Both the position numbers and the translations under genes were made by a program. This document shows positions 35,031 to 43,173 of a stretch of DNA of 64,000 bases, one piece after another. The stretch's first letter is position 1. Every line of letters begins with the position of its first letter. The notes beneath the pieces are model-generated. The model saw only the letters and a program-made list of their open reading frames with translations, was not told where the DNA came from and made no database searches. Origin of the DNA: Rhodospirillum sp047263945 (lineage in GTDB: Bacteria; Pseudomonadota; Alphaproteobacteria; Rhodospirillales; Rhodospirillaceae); assembly GCF_047263945.1 (NCBI RefSeq), contig NZ_JBLAVB010000018.1, positions 4,095-68,094 on the forward strand, given 5' to 3'.

Positions 35031-35897
35031 ATGAGCTTCGCGATTCTCGACGTGGCCATTGGCCTGATTTTCACATTCTTAACCCTGAGCTTGATGGCCA
35101 CCGTCTGTCAGGAATTGCTTGCTCAGACCTTCCAACTCCGGGGCAAGACCCTATGGGCTTTTCTCGCCAAACTGCTGGGTGGGGTTGATTCCGACCTGAC
35201 CAAGGCCCTTCGCGACCATCCCCGGATCAACACCCTGACAGCGGGCAACCGCTTGCCGGAGGCGATCCCCGCAACCACCTTCGCCAAGGCCTTGGCGGAG
35301 ATGATGGCCGATCCGGATAAGCAGGCCATTGCCCTGCAAGGCCCCCTGGCTCCCTTCCTCAAGCCCTATTTGGATGACTTGTCCAAATTCCAGGAGGAAA
35401 TGACCCAATGGTACAACCAAACCATGACCTCGGTCTCAAGCTGGTATGCCTCCAAGGCGAAACTCTTCCTGTTCCTGATTGGCTTTGCCCTGTCTGCGGC
35501 CCTGAACGTCAGCGCTCTATCGGTAGGTGAAGCGCTTTGGGTCAACAAGGACCTGCGCGACATCATCACCGCCCAAGCGGAAAGCTACACTCAAGGCCAC
35601 CAGAATGGCCCCGAGAAACCACTGGTGAAAATGGAAACCGTCGAAGAGCTGCGAAGCAGCCTGGAAAGCCTGAATCTTCCCATCGGATGGGAAAACAAGG
35701 ACTTAGATGAATTCTGGGAGAATTGGACCTGGCTCCATCTCACCGTGGGATGGCTGCTGACAGCCCTGGCTGCCTCCCTGGGCAGTCAGTTCTGGTATGA
35801 GTCCCTGCGCCGATTGGTGGCCCTGCGCACAGGGCTGGGCAATGGCAAGAGCCAATCAGCCCAAACGCCCGCCTCGACTCCACCGACCCAAAACTAA
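35031..35897 (+). CDS. Conserved membrane protein of unknown function
   Basis: 288 aa with three hydrophobic helices: residues about 5-27 (IGLIFTFLTLSLMATVCQE), 143-166 and 238-258. Between the first two is a soluble amphipathic stretch of about 115 residues with AIPATTFAKALAEMM. The pattern of an N-terminal helix followed by a QELLAQTF...RGKTLWAFLAKLL segment is seen in an uncharacterised bacterial family; no function is claimed. GGAGGGG precedes the ATG. It is alone between cheW and an AraC gene. Confidence 0.7.
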   Translation: MSFAILDVAIGLIFTFLTLSLMATVCQELLAQTFQLRGKTLWAFLAKLLGGVDSDLTKALRDHPRINTLTAGNRLPEAIPATTFAKALAEMMADPDKQAIALQGPLAPFLKPYLDDLSKFQEEMTQWYNQTMTSVSSWYASKAKLFLFLIGFALSAALNVSALSVGEALWVNKDLRDIITAQAESYTQGHQNGPEKPLVKMETVEELRSSLESLNLPIGWENKDLDEFWENWTWLHLTVGWLLTALAASLGSQFWYESLRRLVALRTGLGNGKSQSAQTPASTPPTQN

Positions 35898-35990
35898 AGT
35901 CGCGGTCCAGAGACCGTTAAAAAAACCGTCCCCCTCCCACGCCCATGGTATCGTGAGCCTGCAATCGCTTCGCAAAAAAGGAGGCGTGGG

Positions 35991-37055
35991 ATGCAGGAGG
36001 AGGCATTCAACTGGAATGGGTCCGGAGCATCGGCACCAACCGATGGAAGCCCTTCGGCGACCGGACCCGGTCGAAGCCATTCGACGGATTGGCCCGGTCG
36101 AAGCCATTCGACGGATTGGGACGAAGTTCAGGAATTCTGTAAGACCGTTTACATGCCCTACCGTGTCCGGCCGCTGGAGCCCCTATCCCGCCCTGACGCG
36201 ACGATGTTTTCGGCCAAGGCCGGTCGCGTGACCATGACGCGGTTCTCCTATGGCACGGGCATTCATCTGGACCAATTCGACCCGGACGCGGGAAACATCC
36301 TTGTCCTGACCACACTGCGCGGCGCCCTGAACCACAAGTACGACAGCCACCCCACGACCACCCGCGCGGGGGAAAGCCTGGTGGTGGATTGCTCCCGGAC
36401 AGACTATTGGCTGGACGGCGATCCAGACCACATGCAGGTCAATCTGACCATTCCCCATCGGGTCATGGAGGAAACCGCCGAACGGTGGTTCAGTTTTGTC
36501 CCCGACGACCGACTTTGGACCCGACGACTTAAATTCGGCGGCCCCCACTCGCCCTGGCTCAGACTCCTTGAATACGCCGCCCAGGCCCTGAACAGACTGA
36601 CTCCCATGCCCGGAGACGGGGTTTTGGGGCGCCATCTCGAGGAGATCATCTGCCTTGAGCTTCTGCGCGAATGGGCCGCCGGGGCGGGCATTCACCTGGA
36701 CCAGGGAGCGCGGACCGCCGCCCCGTCCTACGTACGTCGCGCCGAGGAGATTTTGGAAGCGGAAGCGCGCGAGGCCCCCACCATCGGCGAGGTGGCACGG
36801 CGCGTGGGTGTTTCGGCCCGTACCCTATCGGGTGGCTTCCGTCGCTTCCGCGGCATCACGCCAAGGGACTTCCTCGCAGCGCGCAGGCTCGAGGGGTTGC
36901 GCGCCGATCTGGAGACAGCGCCTGCGGACCGGACCATCGCCCATATCGCCTCGGACTGGGGGTTCACGAACTTCGGCGCATTGGCCGGACTGTACCGCGA
37001 GCGTTACGGCGAATTGCCCTCCCATACCCGAGCCCGGGCCCGTGCTGTTCGATAA
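35991..37055 (+). CDS. AraC-family transcriptional regulator
   Basis: 354 aa. The N-terminal ligand-binding region (about residues 60-230) resembles the AraC_binding_2 type, and the C-terminal 110 residues are the double helix-turn-helix (TIGEVARRVGVSARTLSGGF, then DRTIAHIASDWGFTNFGALA). AAAAGGAGG lies 6 bases before the ATG. Unusual: the first 45 residues are a Ser/Gly/Thr-rich extension holding an exact tandem repeat (36066-36119). Likely controls the downstream serine hydrolase or monooxygenase genes. Confidence 0.9.
   Translation: MQEEAFNWNGSGASAPTDGSPSATGPGRSHSTDWPGRSHSTDWDEVQEFCKTVYMPYRVRPLEPLSRPDATMFSAKAGRVTMTRFSYGTGIHLDQFDPDAGNILVLTTLRGALNHKYDSHPTTTRAGESLVVDCSRTDYWLDGDPDHMQVNLTIPHRVMEETAERWFSFVPDDRLWTRRLKFGGPHSPWLRLLEYAAQALNRLTPMPGDGVLGRHLEEIICLELLREWAAGAGIHLDQGARTAAPSYVRRAEEILEAEAREAPTIGEVARRVGVSARTLSGGFRRFRGITPRDFLAARRLEGLRADLETAPADRTIAHIASDWGFTNFGALAGLYRERYGELPSHTRARARAVR
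36066..36119 (+). repeat. Exact 27-bp tandem duplication inside the AraC gene
   Basis: Two identical 27-base units (36066-36092 and 36093-36119) encode PGRSHSTDW twice. In frame, so the protein is intact. A third, partial trace is seen just downstream. Confidence 0.9.
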
Positions 37056-37167
37056 GGGCAGCGAAAAGCGGTGCCCCGGCGCCGTATTCTTCCGAAGCCG
37101 GACAGGGCGCACCGATCCAGGACAGACGTCCTTAGCGAGACACCCCAAGCTTCGCAAAACAAAAGCC

Positions 37168-37292
37168 TAGAGTATTCCGAGATCAAGTTGGGTCGCTTTG
37201 CGACCAAACTTGGCCTCGAAGATACTCTAAAACTTATAGAATGAGAGTGAAATGGGGCCAGTTTGTTCCAAGCTGATCCCATTTCCCTCTAA
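37168..37292 (+). repeat. Dispersed palindromic element (family A, copy 4)
   Basis: 125 bases, inverted copy of 7607-7731 with about four differences. Left half: hairpin with arms around GGTCGCTTTGCGACC. Ends TAGAG and CTCTA. It finishes 11 bases before the serine-hydrolase ATG, so its right end abuts the GGGAGG ribosome binding site. Confidence 0.88.
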
Positions 37293-37303
37293 GGGAGGAC
37301 ACA

Positions 37304-38494
37304 ATGAGTAATCTGAAAGCGACATGCGACGACATTCTGAACGGCTTGGTGACGGGGGCTCCCCGCGTTCCCGGTGTGGTGGCCATGGTCACGGACCGAA
37401 ATGACACCCTCTATTCCGGGGCAGCGGGCGAGCGCCGCCTGGACGGAACGCCGATGACCGAGGATACGGTGTTTGCCATTTTCTCGACCACCAAGGCGAT
37501 TGCCGGGACCACGGCCCTGCAATGCGTGGAAGAGGGTCTTCTCGACCTCGATGCGCCCGCCAAGGACTACGCCCCGGCCATTGGCGCCCTCCAGGTCATC
37601 GACGGTTTCGACGCCGCCGGACAGCCCATGCTCCGCCCACCGAAAAGCGACGTGACGACCCGCCAGCTTCTGCTGCACACGGCAGGCTTCGGCTATGACT
37701 TCTTCAACGAAACCTATAAGCGCTTGGCCGAAGAGCATGGACAGCCGTCCGTGGTGGCCGCCTCGCGGGCCAGTATCGAGACCCCTTTGCTGTTCGACCC
37801 CGGCACCCACTGGGAATATGGCACCAATATCGATTGGGTCGGTCAGGTCGTCGAGGGAATCCGTGGAAAGCGGTTGGGCGCGGTGATGCGCGAGCGCGTC
37901 TTCGACCCCTTGGGGATGGAGGACATCGCCTTCACACGCACGGAGGCGATGAAAGCGCGGACCGCCCTCATCCACGCCCGGGCCGAGGACGGCACCCTCT
38001 CGCCCATGGATGAGTTCTTCCTGCCCGACAATCCCGAAATCGACATGGGGGGGCATGGGCTTTACGCCACGGTCCCCGAATATATGAAATTCATCCGCAT
38101 GTGGCTCAACGACGGGGTCGGCCCCCATGGCCAGGTCTTGAAGCCCGAAACCGTCGCCTGGGCGGTCAAGGGAGCCCTGGTTCCCCCCCAAAAGGTCGTC
38201 ATGCTGCCCGGCGTGATCCCCTCCCTGTCAAACGACGCCGAATTCTTCCCGGGTCTGCAAAAGGACTGGTCCTACACCTTCATGGTCAATTCCGAGACGG
38301 CCCCCACCGGCCGCCCGGCGGGGGCGATCGGCTGGGCGGGCTTGGCCAACAGCTTTTTCTGGATCGACCGGGAGAACGGACTGGGAGGCTATTGGGCGAC
38401 CCAAATCCTGCCGTTCGGCGACCCCGTGTCCTTCACCGGGTATATGGACTTCGAAACCGCCGTTTACCAGTCCCTGGCCACTCAAGCGGAATGA
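37304..38494 (+). CDS. Serine hydrolase, class C beta-lactamase/family VIII esterase type
   Basis: 396 aa, cytoplasmic (no signal peptide). Nucleophile Ser61 and Lys64 in FSTTKAI (SxxK), Tyr about 172 in WEYGTN (YxN), and a late GWAGLANSFFWID block replacing the KTG motif: the layout of family VIII carboxylesterases rather than true beta-lactamases. GGGAGG precedes the ATG directly after the repeat element. Its position with a Baeyer-Villiger monooxygenase gene suggests hydrolysis of the ester that enzyme makes. Confidence 0.87.
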   Translation: MSNLKATCDDILNGLVTGAPRVPGVVAMVTDRNDTLYSGAAGERRLDGTPMTEDTVFAIFSTTKAIAGTTALQCVEEGLLDLDAPAKDYAPAIGALQVIDGFDAAGQPMLRPPKSDVTTRQLLLHTAGFGYDFFNETYKRLAEEHGQPSVVAASRASIETPLLFDPGTHWEYGTNIDWVGQVVEGIRGKRLGAVMRERVFDPLGMEDIAFTRTEAMKARTALIHARAEDGTLSPMDEFFLPDNPEIDMGGHGLYATVPEYMKFIRMWLNDGVGPHGQVLKPETVAWAVKGALVPPQKVVMLPGVIPSLSNDAEFFPGLQKDWSYTFMVNSETAPTGRPAGAIGWAGLANSFFWIDRENGLGGYWATQILPFGDPVSFTGYMDFETAVYQSLATQAE

Positions 38495-38520
38495 GGAGAA
38501 GGGGGCATAGGGGCTGTTTG

Positions 38521-38772
38521 CCTGTCACGGGGCTTTGCCCCGTCCCCCCCTCTTTGGCGAGACTGGGACCGAAAGACCCCAGACCCCAGGCTCTTCTTTG
38601 TATACACCGTTTCTTCGAAAATCCGAAAAATGTGCTTCGCAGTTTCTGGGCTCTGCCCAGACCCGCAAAGGGTCTCGGACCCTTTGATCTCAAATGGGGG
38701 TCCGGGGCCTCAGGCCCCGGTGGGGGCGGGGCAAAGCCCCGAGTTTTTCGGTTTTTCAGGGGGACCAAGTAT
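38521..38772 (+). repeat. Long GC-rich stem-loop repeat (family B, full copy)
   Basis: The left part (38521-38600) repeats the stems seen at 18087-18129. The right part (38608-38772) matches 59718-59885 at about nine in ten positions, same orientation, with CTGGGC/GCCCAG, GGGGTCC/... and GCGGGGCAAAGCCCC stems and a GTTTTTCGGTTTTTC end. No coding sense. It fills the gap between the hydrolase gene and the AraC gene at 38838 (343 bases). Confidence 0.75.
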
Positions 38773-38837
38773 AGAAGAAAAAAGAGGATTTGGGGGCAGC
38801 GCCGTCGCCCTTCGCCGTTCAGGGAGGAGGAACCGGA

Positions 38838-39725
38838 ATGAACGGACTGATTTCCTATGAAGAGTTGCCCGAATGGGTACCGGGCCGCCTGCTCTCGGCC
38901 AGTGATGGCCTCGGCTGGAAGCATGTGGCGTCGCGGTCCTACCATTATGACGGCCAGGATGTGATTGTTCCGGCGATGCGCGACTTCATGCTGGTGGGTT
39001 ACCAAGCGGGCACGACCCCGATGGGACGCCGGTTTGAAGGCCGGTGGACCCACGACACCTTAGGGCCCGGCGCGGCCTCCCTGCTGACCCGCGCCCAGCA
39101 GGCCTCTTGGAATTGGCACGAGCCGATCGATGTGACCCATATTTACCTGTCCGGAGACCTTGTGGCAGAGGTGGCCAGTGAAGTCATGGATTGCTCGGTC
39201 AGCAAGGTGACGTTGAACGATGTGCTGCGCGCTGACGATCCGGTCATGACGGCGGCAATCCGGGCCATTGCCCAGGAAACCCAGGTCCACGGGTTGGGCG
39301 GACCGCTTTATGTGGACGCCATGGCCCGGGGCCTGGTCGTGCATCTGCTGCGCCGCTACGCTTCGATCCGCCTGCCCACCGCCCGTCCGAGCAGCGCCCT
39401 TTCGCCCCGGGAAAAGCGCCTGATCCTGGACTACATTGACGCCGAGTTGGCCATGCCACTCGACCTCAAGGGTATGGCCGAGGCGCTTGGGCTCACCCCC
39501 TGCCTGTTCGCCAAACGCTTCCGCCAGAGCTTCGGCAAACCGCCCTATGCCTTCGTCACGGCGCGGCGGCTGGAGCGGGCAAAACAGTTGCTCGCGACGA
39601 CGGATCTCCCGGTCAAGGCTGTTGCTGCGGACTGCGGCTTTACCGATCAGGCCCATTTGACCCGTATGTTCTCAACCGCCTTCGGAGTCACGCCCGCCGC
39701 CTTCCGACGGCGGGCAGCCCCCTGA
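38838..39725 (+). CDS. AraC-family transcriptional regulator
   Basis: 295 aa from the ATG at 38838, which is preceded by GGGAGGAGGAACC. The C-terminal AraC DNA-binding region is complete (LDLKGMAEALGLTPCLFAKRF, then LPVKAVAADCGFTDQAHLTRMF, FGVTPAAFRRR). The N-terminal 180 residues are a cupin-like sensor domain of unknown ligand. It converges on the Baeyer-Villiger monooxygenase gene with 18 bases between the stops, and is the second AraC gene around this metabolic pair. Confidence 0.9.
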   Translation: MNGLISYEELPEWVPGRLLSASDGLGWKHVASRSYHYDGQDVIVPAMRDFMLVGYQAGTTPMGRRFEGRWTHDTLGPGAASLLTRAQQASWNWHEPIDVTHIYLSGDLVAEVASEVMDCSVSKVTLNDVLRADDPVMTAAIRAIAQETQVHGLGGPLYVDAMARGLVVHLLRRYASIRLPTARPSSALSPREKRLILDYIDAELAMPLDLKGMAEALGLTPCLFAKRFRQSFGKPPYAFVTARRLERAKQLLATTDLPVKAVAADCGFTDQAHLTRMFSTAFGVTPAAFRRRAAP

Positions 39726-39743
39726 CACTTCGATCCGGACGGA

Positions 39744-41348
39744 TCAACTCATGGCGAAGCCAGGATAACCGGCGTCGGCGATCTCCTGGCATTTCTTCCG
39801 ATAGGTCCCGACTCCCCCCGTGTAGGACAGGACCCGGCGCGGCTTGCCCGCCACGTTCGAGCCCGTGTACCAGGAGTTCGTCTTGGAGATCAGCGTGGCG
39901 TTCGCCGTCGCGTCGTGGTGACGGACCCAGGCGTCCTCGCCATCCTCCGTCGGCTCAATGACCGATTTCCCGGCTTTCTCCATATGGCGGATGCAGTCGG
40001 TGATCCATTCCGTCTGTTGTTGCAAACAGGTGGTCATGTTGCACAGGGCCGCCGAGGGCGCGAGGGGGGCACCGGTCATGAACAGGTTGGGGAAGCCGTA
40101 TTTTTGCACCCCAAGTGTGGTGCGGATGTCCTTGGCCCATTCGTCACGCAGGCTCATCCCGTCCCGCCCGGTGATGTCAATGCGCGTCAATGCTCCCGAC
40201 CCGGCATCGAAGCCCACCGCCATAATGATGACGTCGAGTTCATACACCGTCCCATCTTCAAGCATCACACCCTCGGGGACGATTTCCTTGATCGGATTCT
40301 GCCGAACACTCACCGCCTCGACATTGTCGCGCAAGTAAACCTCCAGATAGTTGGTCTCCAGGGGCACGCGATGGGTGCCAAAGCCGTAGTCTTCGGCCTT
40401 GGGAACCAGGATGTCGATCAGCTTCGGATCCTTCAACCGCGCGGCCATCTTCGCCCGCACGAAGGCCGAGATTTCCTCGCAAACCTCCGGATCGAAGAAC
40501 ATCTCTGCGAAGGAGGCGAGCCAGAGTTTAAGCGAGCCATCGGCATGGACATCTTCCAACACCGCGAGGCGCTCCTCGGGTGTCAGGTCGGCCCAGGTAT
40601 GCTGGAAGTCATATTCAAAGCCGGTGAAGGTATTGGGCAGGTTGGTTTTCAGCTCCTCGAAACGGGACTTGTACCAAGCCGCCTCCTCGGATCCGTATTT
40701 CGGGTTCTTCATGGGCAGCACATATTGGGGTGTGCGCACGAAGACCTTCAGGTCGGCCACCTCCGGCGCGATGGTTTGGATCACCTGAATGCCTGTGGCG
40801 CCGACACCGATCACCCCAACCCGTTTGCCCTCCAAGGCGATACCACCCTTGGGGTAGCGTGCCGTATGCAGGATCGTCCCCTTGAAGCGCGCCTGTCCGG
40901 GAAAGCGGTCCTCCAGCGGGGCGGAGAGCATTCCGGTGCAGCCGATCAGGAAGCGCGTGTCGTAGGTGTCGCCCGTGTCGGTCTCGACCCGCCACCGCCC
41001 GGTCTCACCATTGAAGTCGGCTTTGGTGACCCGGGTTGAGAAGGTGAAGTCCTTCCGCAGGTCGAGCCGGTCGGCGACGTAGTGCATCCACCGCTCAATC
41101 TCGGGCTGGCCGGGGAAGCGCTCGCTCCAGGTCCAATCCTTATAGAGGTCCTCGTCGAACAGATATTGATAGATATAGCTTTCGGAATCGAATTTGGCCC
41201 CGGGATAGCGGTTCCAATACCAGGTGCCACCGAGATCCGAACCGGCTTCCACACCCTGTACCGTAAGCCCTTCGCGGCGGAGTTGGTGAAGCTGATAAAG
41301 CCCCGCCACGCCCGCGCCGATGATCAACGCGTCGATCGTTTTGTTCAT
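39744..41348 (-). CDS. Flavin-containing Baeyer-Villiger monooxygenase
   Basis: 534 aa, cyclohexanone/acetone monooxygenase-like; inserts oxygen next to a ketone to give an ester or lactone using NADPH and O2. FAD loop GAGVAGLY (residues 11-18), FAD-contact GGTWYWNRYPGAKFD, the Baeyer-Villiger fingerprint FKGTILHTARYP (155-166, with Tyr where Trp is common), and NADP loop GVGATG (181-186). A GFDAGSGAL motif is present in the C-terminal part. Substrate unknown. The 181-base gap upstream (41349-41529) presumably holds its promoter; no clear boxes seen. Confidence 0.92.
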   Translation of the reverse strand: MNKTIDALIIGAGVAGLYQLHQLRREGLTVQGVEAGSDLGGTWYWNRYPGAKFDSESYIYQYLFDEDLYKDWTWSERFPGQPEIERWMHYVADRLDLRKDFTFSTRVTKADFNGETGRWRVETDTGDTYDTRFLIGCTGMLSAPLEDRFPGQARFKGTILHTARYPKGGIALEGKRVGVIGVGATGIQVIQTIAPEVADLKVFVRTPQYVLPMKNPKYGSEEAAWYKSRFEELKTNLPNTFTGFEYDFQHTWADLTPEERLAVLEDVHADGSLKLWLASFAEMFFDPEVCEEISAFVRAKMAARLKDPKLIDILVPKAEDYGFGTHRVPLETNYLEVYLRDNVEAVSVRQNPIKEIVPEGVMLEDGTVYELDVIIMAVGFDAGSGALTRIDITGRDGMSLRDEWAKDIRTTLGVQKYGFPNLFMTGAPLAPSAALCNMTTCLQQQTEWITDCIRHMEKAGKSVIEPTEDGEDAWVRHHDATANATLISKTNSWYTGSNVAGKPRRVLSYTGGVGTYRKKCQEIADAGYPGFAMS

Positions 41349-41529
41349 CTATTCCTCCCATGGTCCGCGTGGAACACCCACACGTCGCGGTCCTTGCCTG
41401 TTTTTTTGATGAGTGACCGCCGAGGGAAAGACTACGGGGAACGGGCCCCGGGGATATTGAACGTTTCAGAAATTGTTTTGAACGAAAGTGATTCTCTTTT
41501 GGCCAAGGCCCCTTGGGGCATGCACTTCG

Positions 41530-42255
41530 TCACCGGCGGGGCAGGAGATCAATCGCCTCCACCACCTCCCCCAAATCCGTGATGATCCCATCCACAAGGC
41601 CAGGATCCGGAGGCGGAAACCAATGGGTCTTGCGCCACAGGGCCCGCATGCCAACCGCTTTGGCGCCTCGGATGTCCGATTCCGGATGGTCGCCCACGAA
41701 AACACACTCTGGGGCGGAGAGCGCCAACCGATCAAGGGCCATAGAAAAAATGCGGGGATCCGGCTTCTTCACTCCGGCTTCCTCCAAAATGACCACGACA
41801 TCCATCAGGTCATCCAGCCCCAAAGCCGCGATCACCGCCGACTGAAGATCCTCCCGCCCGTTGGTGACAATCCCAAGGGAAATCCCTCGCGCTTTCAAGC
41901 TTCGGAGGGCCTCCCGGCAGCCGGACACCGGTTGGGCGTATTGCGCGAAAGCGAACAGATAGGTTTCGAGCAACGGGGGAACAGCCTCCCAGGGCAAGCC
42001 GAACAGATCAAGGAGACGGAGGTAGACCCGATCCTTCCAAACCGTCCCGTTGGCATCCAGACTCACGAAAGCGGCCTTGAAGCGTTCCTCGGGGATCCCC
42101 TGAAAAATGGGATCTGTGCGCCATTGCCAGGACAGGAATCGGTCCAGGCTTCCATCCCGATCCAATAAGGTCTGATCCAGATCGAACAGAACGCCGCTCA
42201 CTCTCCTATCCGTTGGCTCCAAGGATCCCCCCCCAAACGATAAGGCCGCCCCCAT
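41530..42255 (-). CDS. HAD-superfamily hydrolase (subfamily IA phosphatase)
   Basis: Motif I FDLDQTLLD (Asp25/Asp27), motif II IVTNG, motif III Lys in GVKKPDPRIF and motif IV VGDHPESDIRGA make this an active-looking phosphatase, most like YjjG/phosphoglycolate-type enzymes. 241 aa if the ATG at 42255 is used, but that codon lies in the loop of the hairpin that follows sufA; a GTG at 42201 (VSGVLFDLD) next to AGGAGA would start right at the conserved domain. Start uncertain, identity of the family clear. Confidence 0.82.
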   Translation of the reverse strand: MGAALSFGGGSLEPTDRRVSGVLFDLDQTLLDRDGSLDRFLSWQWRTDPIFQGIPEERFKAAFVSLDANGTVWKDRVYLRLLDLFGLPWEAVPPLLETYLFAFAQYAQPVSGCREALRSLKARGISLGIVTNGREDLQSAVIAALGLDDLMDVVVILEEAGVKKPDPRIFSMALDRLALSAPECVFVGDHPESDIRGAKAVGMRALWRKTHWFPPPDPGLVDGIITDLGEVVEAIDLLPRR

Positions 42256-42267
42256 CGGGACGGCCTT
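42242..42267 (-). terminator. Hairpin at the end of the suf operon
   Basis: AAGGCCG (42242-42248) and CGGCCTT (42261-42267) with further C/G pairing inside; on the minus strand it lies 27 bases after the sufA stop. Followed by ATCGTTT, so a moderate terminator. Confidence 0.55.
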
Positions 42268-42293
42268 CTTAAACCCGAATCACGCCCCCGCCT

Positions 42294-42638
42294 TTACGCC
42301 ACAGAGAAACTCTCTCCACAGCCACAAGTGCTGGCGGCGTTAGGGTTGGTGAAGGTGAAGCTCGCCTGCAGCTTGTCCTGCTTGTAGTCCATCTCGGACC
42401 CAATCAGGAACATCACGGCGCTGGACTCGAGGAACACCCGGGCGCCGTCCTGCTCGACGACTTCTTCAAGCATACGGGGACCGTCCTCGGCATAGTTCAC
42501 CGTGTAGCTGAGGCCGGAGCATCCCTTGTTGGAGACGCCCACCCGCAGGCCCAGCACCTCTTTGTCGGCGCGGCCCATCAGGTCCTTGACGCGCGCCACG
42601 GCTGCGGGGGTCAGGGTGATCGGGGGGGGTAAGGACAT
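42294..42638 (-). CDS. sufA: A-type iron-sulfur carrier SufA/IscA
   Basis: 114 aa HesB/IscA-family protein that receives Fe-S clusters from SufBCD and passes them to targets. The three ligand cysteines are Cys40 (NKGCSG), Cys105 and Cys107 (CGCGESFSVA). Last gene of the suf operon, 93 bases after sufT; that gap contains a palindromic repeat. GGAGGAGACC lies before the ATG. Confidence 0.92.
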   Translation of the reverse strand: MSLPPPITLTPAAVARVKDLMGRADKEVLGLRVGVSNKGCSGLSYTVNYAEDGPRMLEEVVEQDGARVFLESSAVMFLIGSEMDYKQDKLQASFTFTNPNAASTCGCGESFSVA

Positions 42639-42660
42639 GGTGGGTCTCCTCCAGGTCTAG

Positions 42661-42711
42661 AGCATCGAGCGGAAAAGTGGGCACCGGTTTTCCAGTCCAC
42701 TCGATGCTCAA
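42661..42711. repeat. Alphaproteobacterial intergenic palindrome inside the suf operon
   Basis: GAGCATCGAG and its complement form the outer arms; GGAAAA and TTTTCC pair inside. A relative is at 61057-61105 (AGAGCGGAATGAG arms, same GGAAAAG core). Such elements are common between genes in this class; here it separates sufT and sufA and may modulate sufA expression. Confidence 0.7.
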
Positions 42712-42731
42712 CTTGTTTGATCTAACTCTTC

Positions 42732-43130
42732 TTAAAACATATCGAGCGCGACGCGGGCCACTTCGCTCATGCGGTCCATGGTCCAGCCCGGTTCCCAGGT
42801 CAGGTTGACGACAACCTCACCCACGCCCGAAACGGCGGCGACCTTCTCGGCGGTCTCACCGGGCAGGATACCCGCCACGGGGCAAGCTGGCGCGGTCAGG
42901 GTCATCAGAATGCTGACATCGCCCTTCTCGCTCAGGTCTATCTCATAGATAAGGCCCAGGTCATAGATATTCACGGGTATTTCCGGATCGTAGACCTCTT
43001 TCAGCGCTTCGATCACGGCATCCTTTTCCGCAACAGGCGTCCCCTCAGCCAGGGGGGAACCGGCGCGAGCGATTTCACCTTCCTCGGGAGGGTCCTCGGA
43101 GGCGGCGGGCATGGCATAAGGAGGCATCAT
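42732..43130 (-). CDS. sufT: SUF-system maturation protein SufT (MIP18/DUF59 family)
   Basis: 132 aa. The first 35 residues are a variable Pro/Glu-rich extension; the MIP18 core follows (VYDPEIPVNIYDLGLIYEI, then TLTAPACPVAGILPGE with its conserved Cys, and NLTWEPGWTMDRMS). Helps Fe-S cluster delivery, often under high demand. 43 bases downstream of sufS. Confidence 0.9.
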   Translation of the reverse strand: MMPPYAMPAASEDPPEEGEIARAGSPLAEGTPVAEKDAVIEALKEVYDPEIPVNIYDLGLIYEIDLSEKGDVSILMTLTAPACPVAGILPGETAEKVAAVSGVGEVVVNLTWEPGWTMDRMSEVARVALDMF

Positions 43131-43173
43131 AGCAGGCTTCTTTCATTATCTTCGCTACCGCGAGATTGTGGTC

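Noticed and set aside
37304..38494. Calling the serine hydrolase an antibiotic beta-lactamase
   Set aside because: No signal peptide and no KTG motif; the layout fits family VIII esterases and the neighbours are metabolic.
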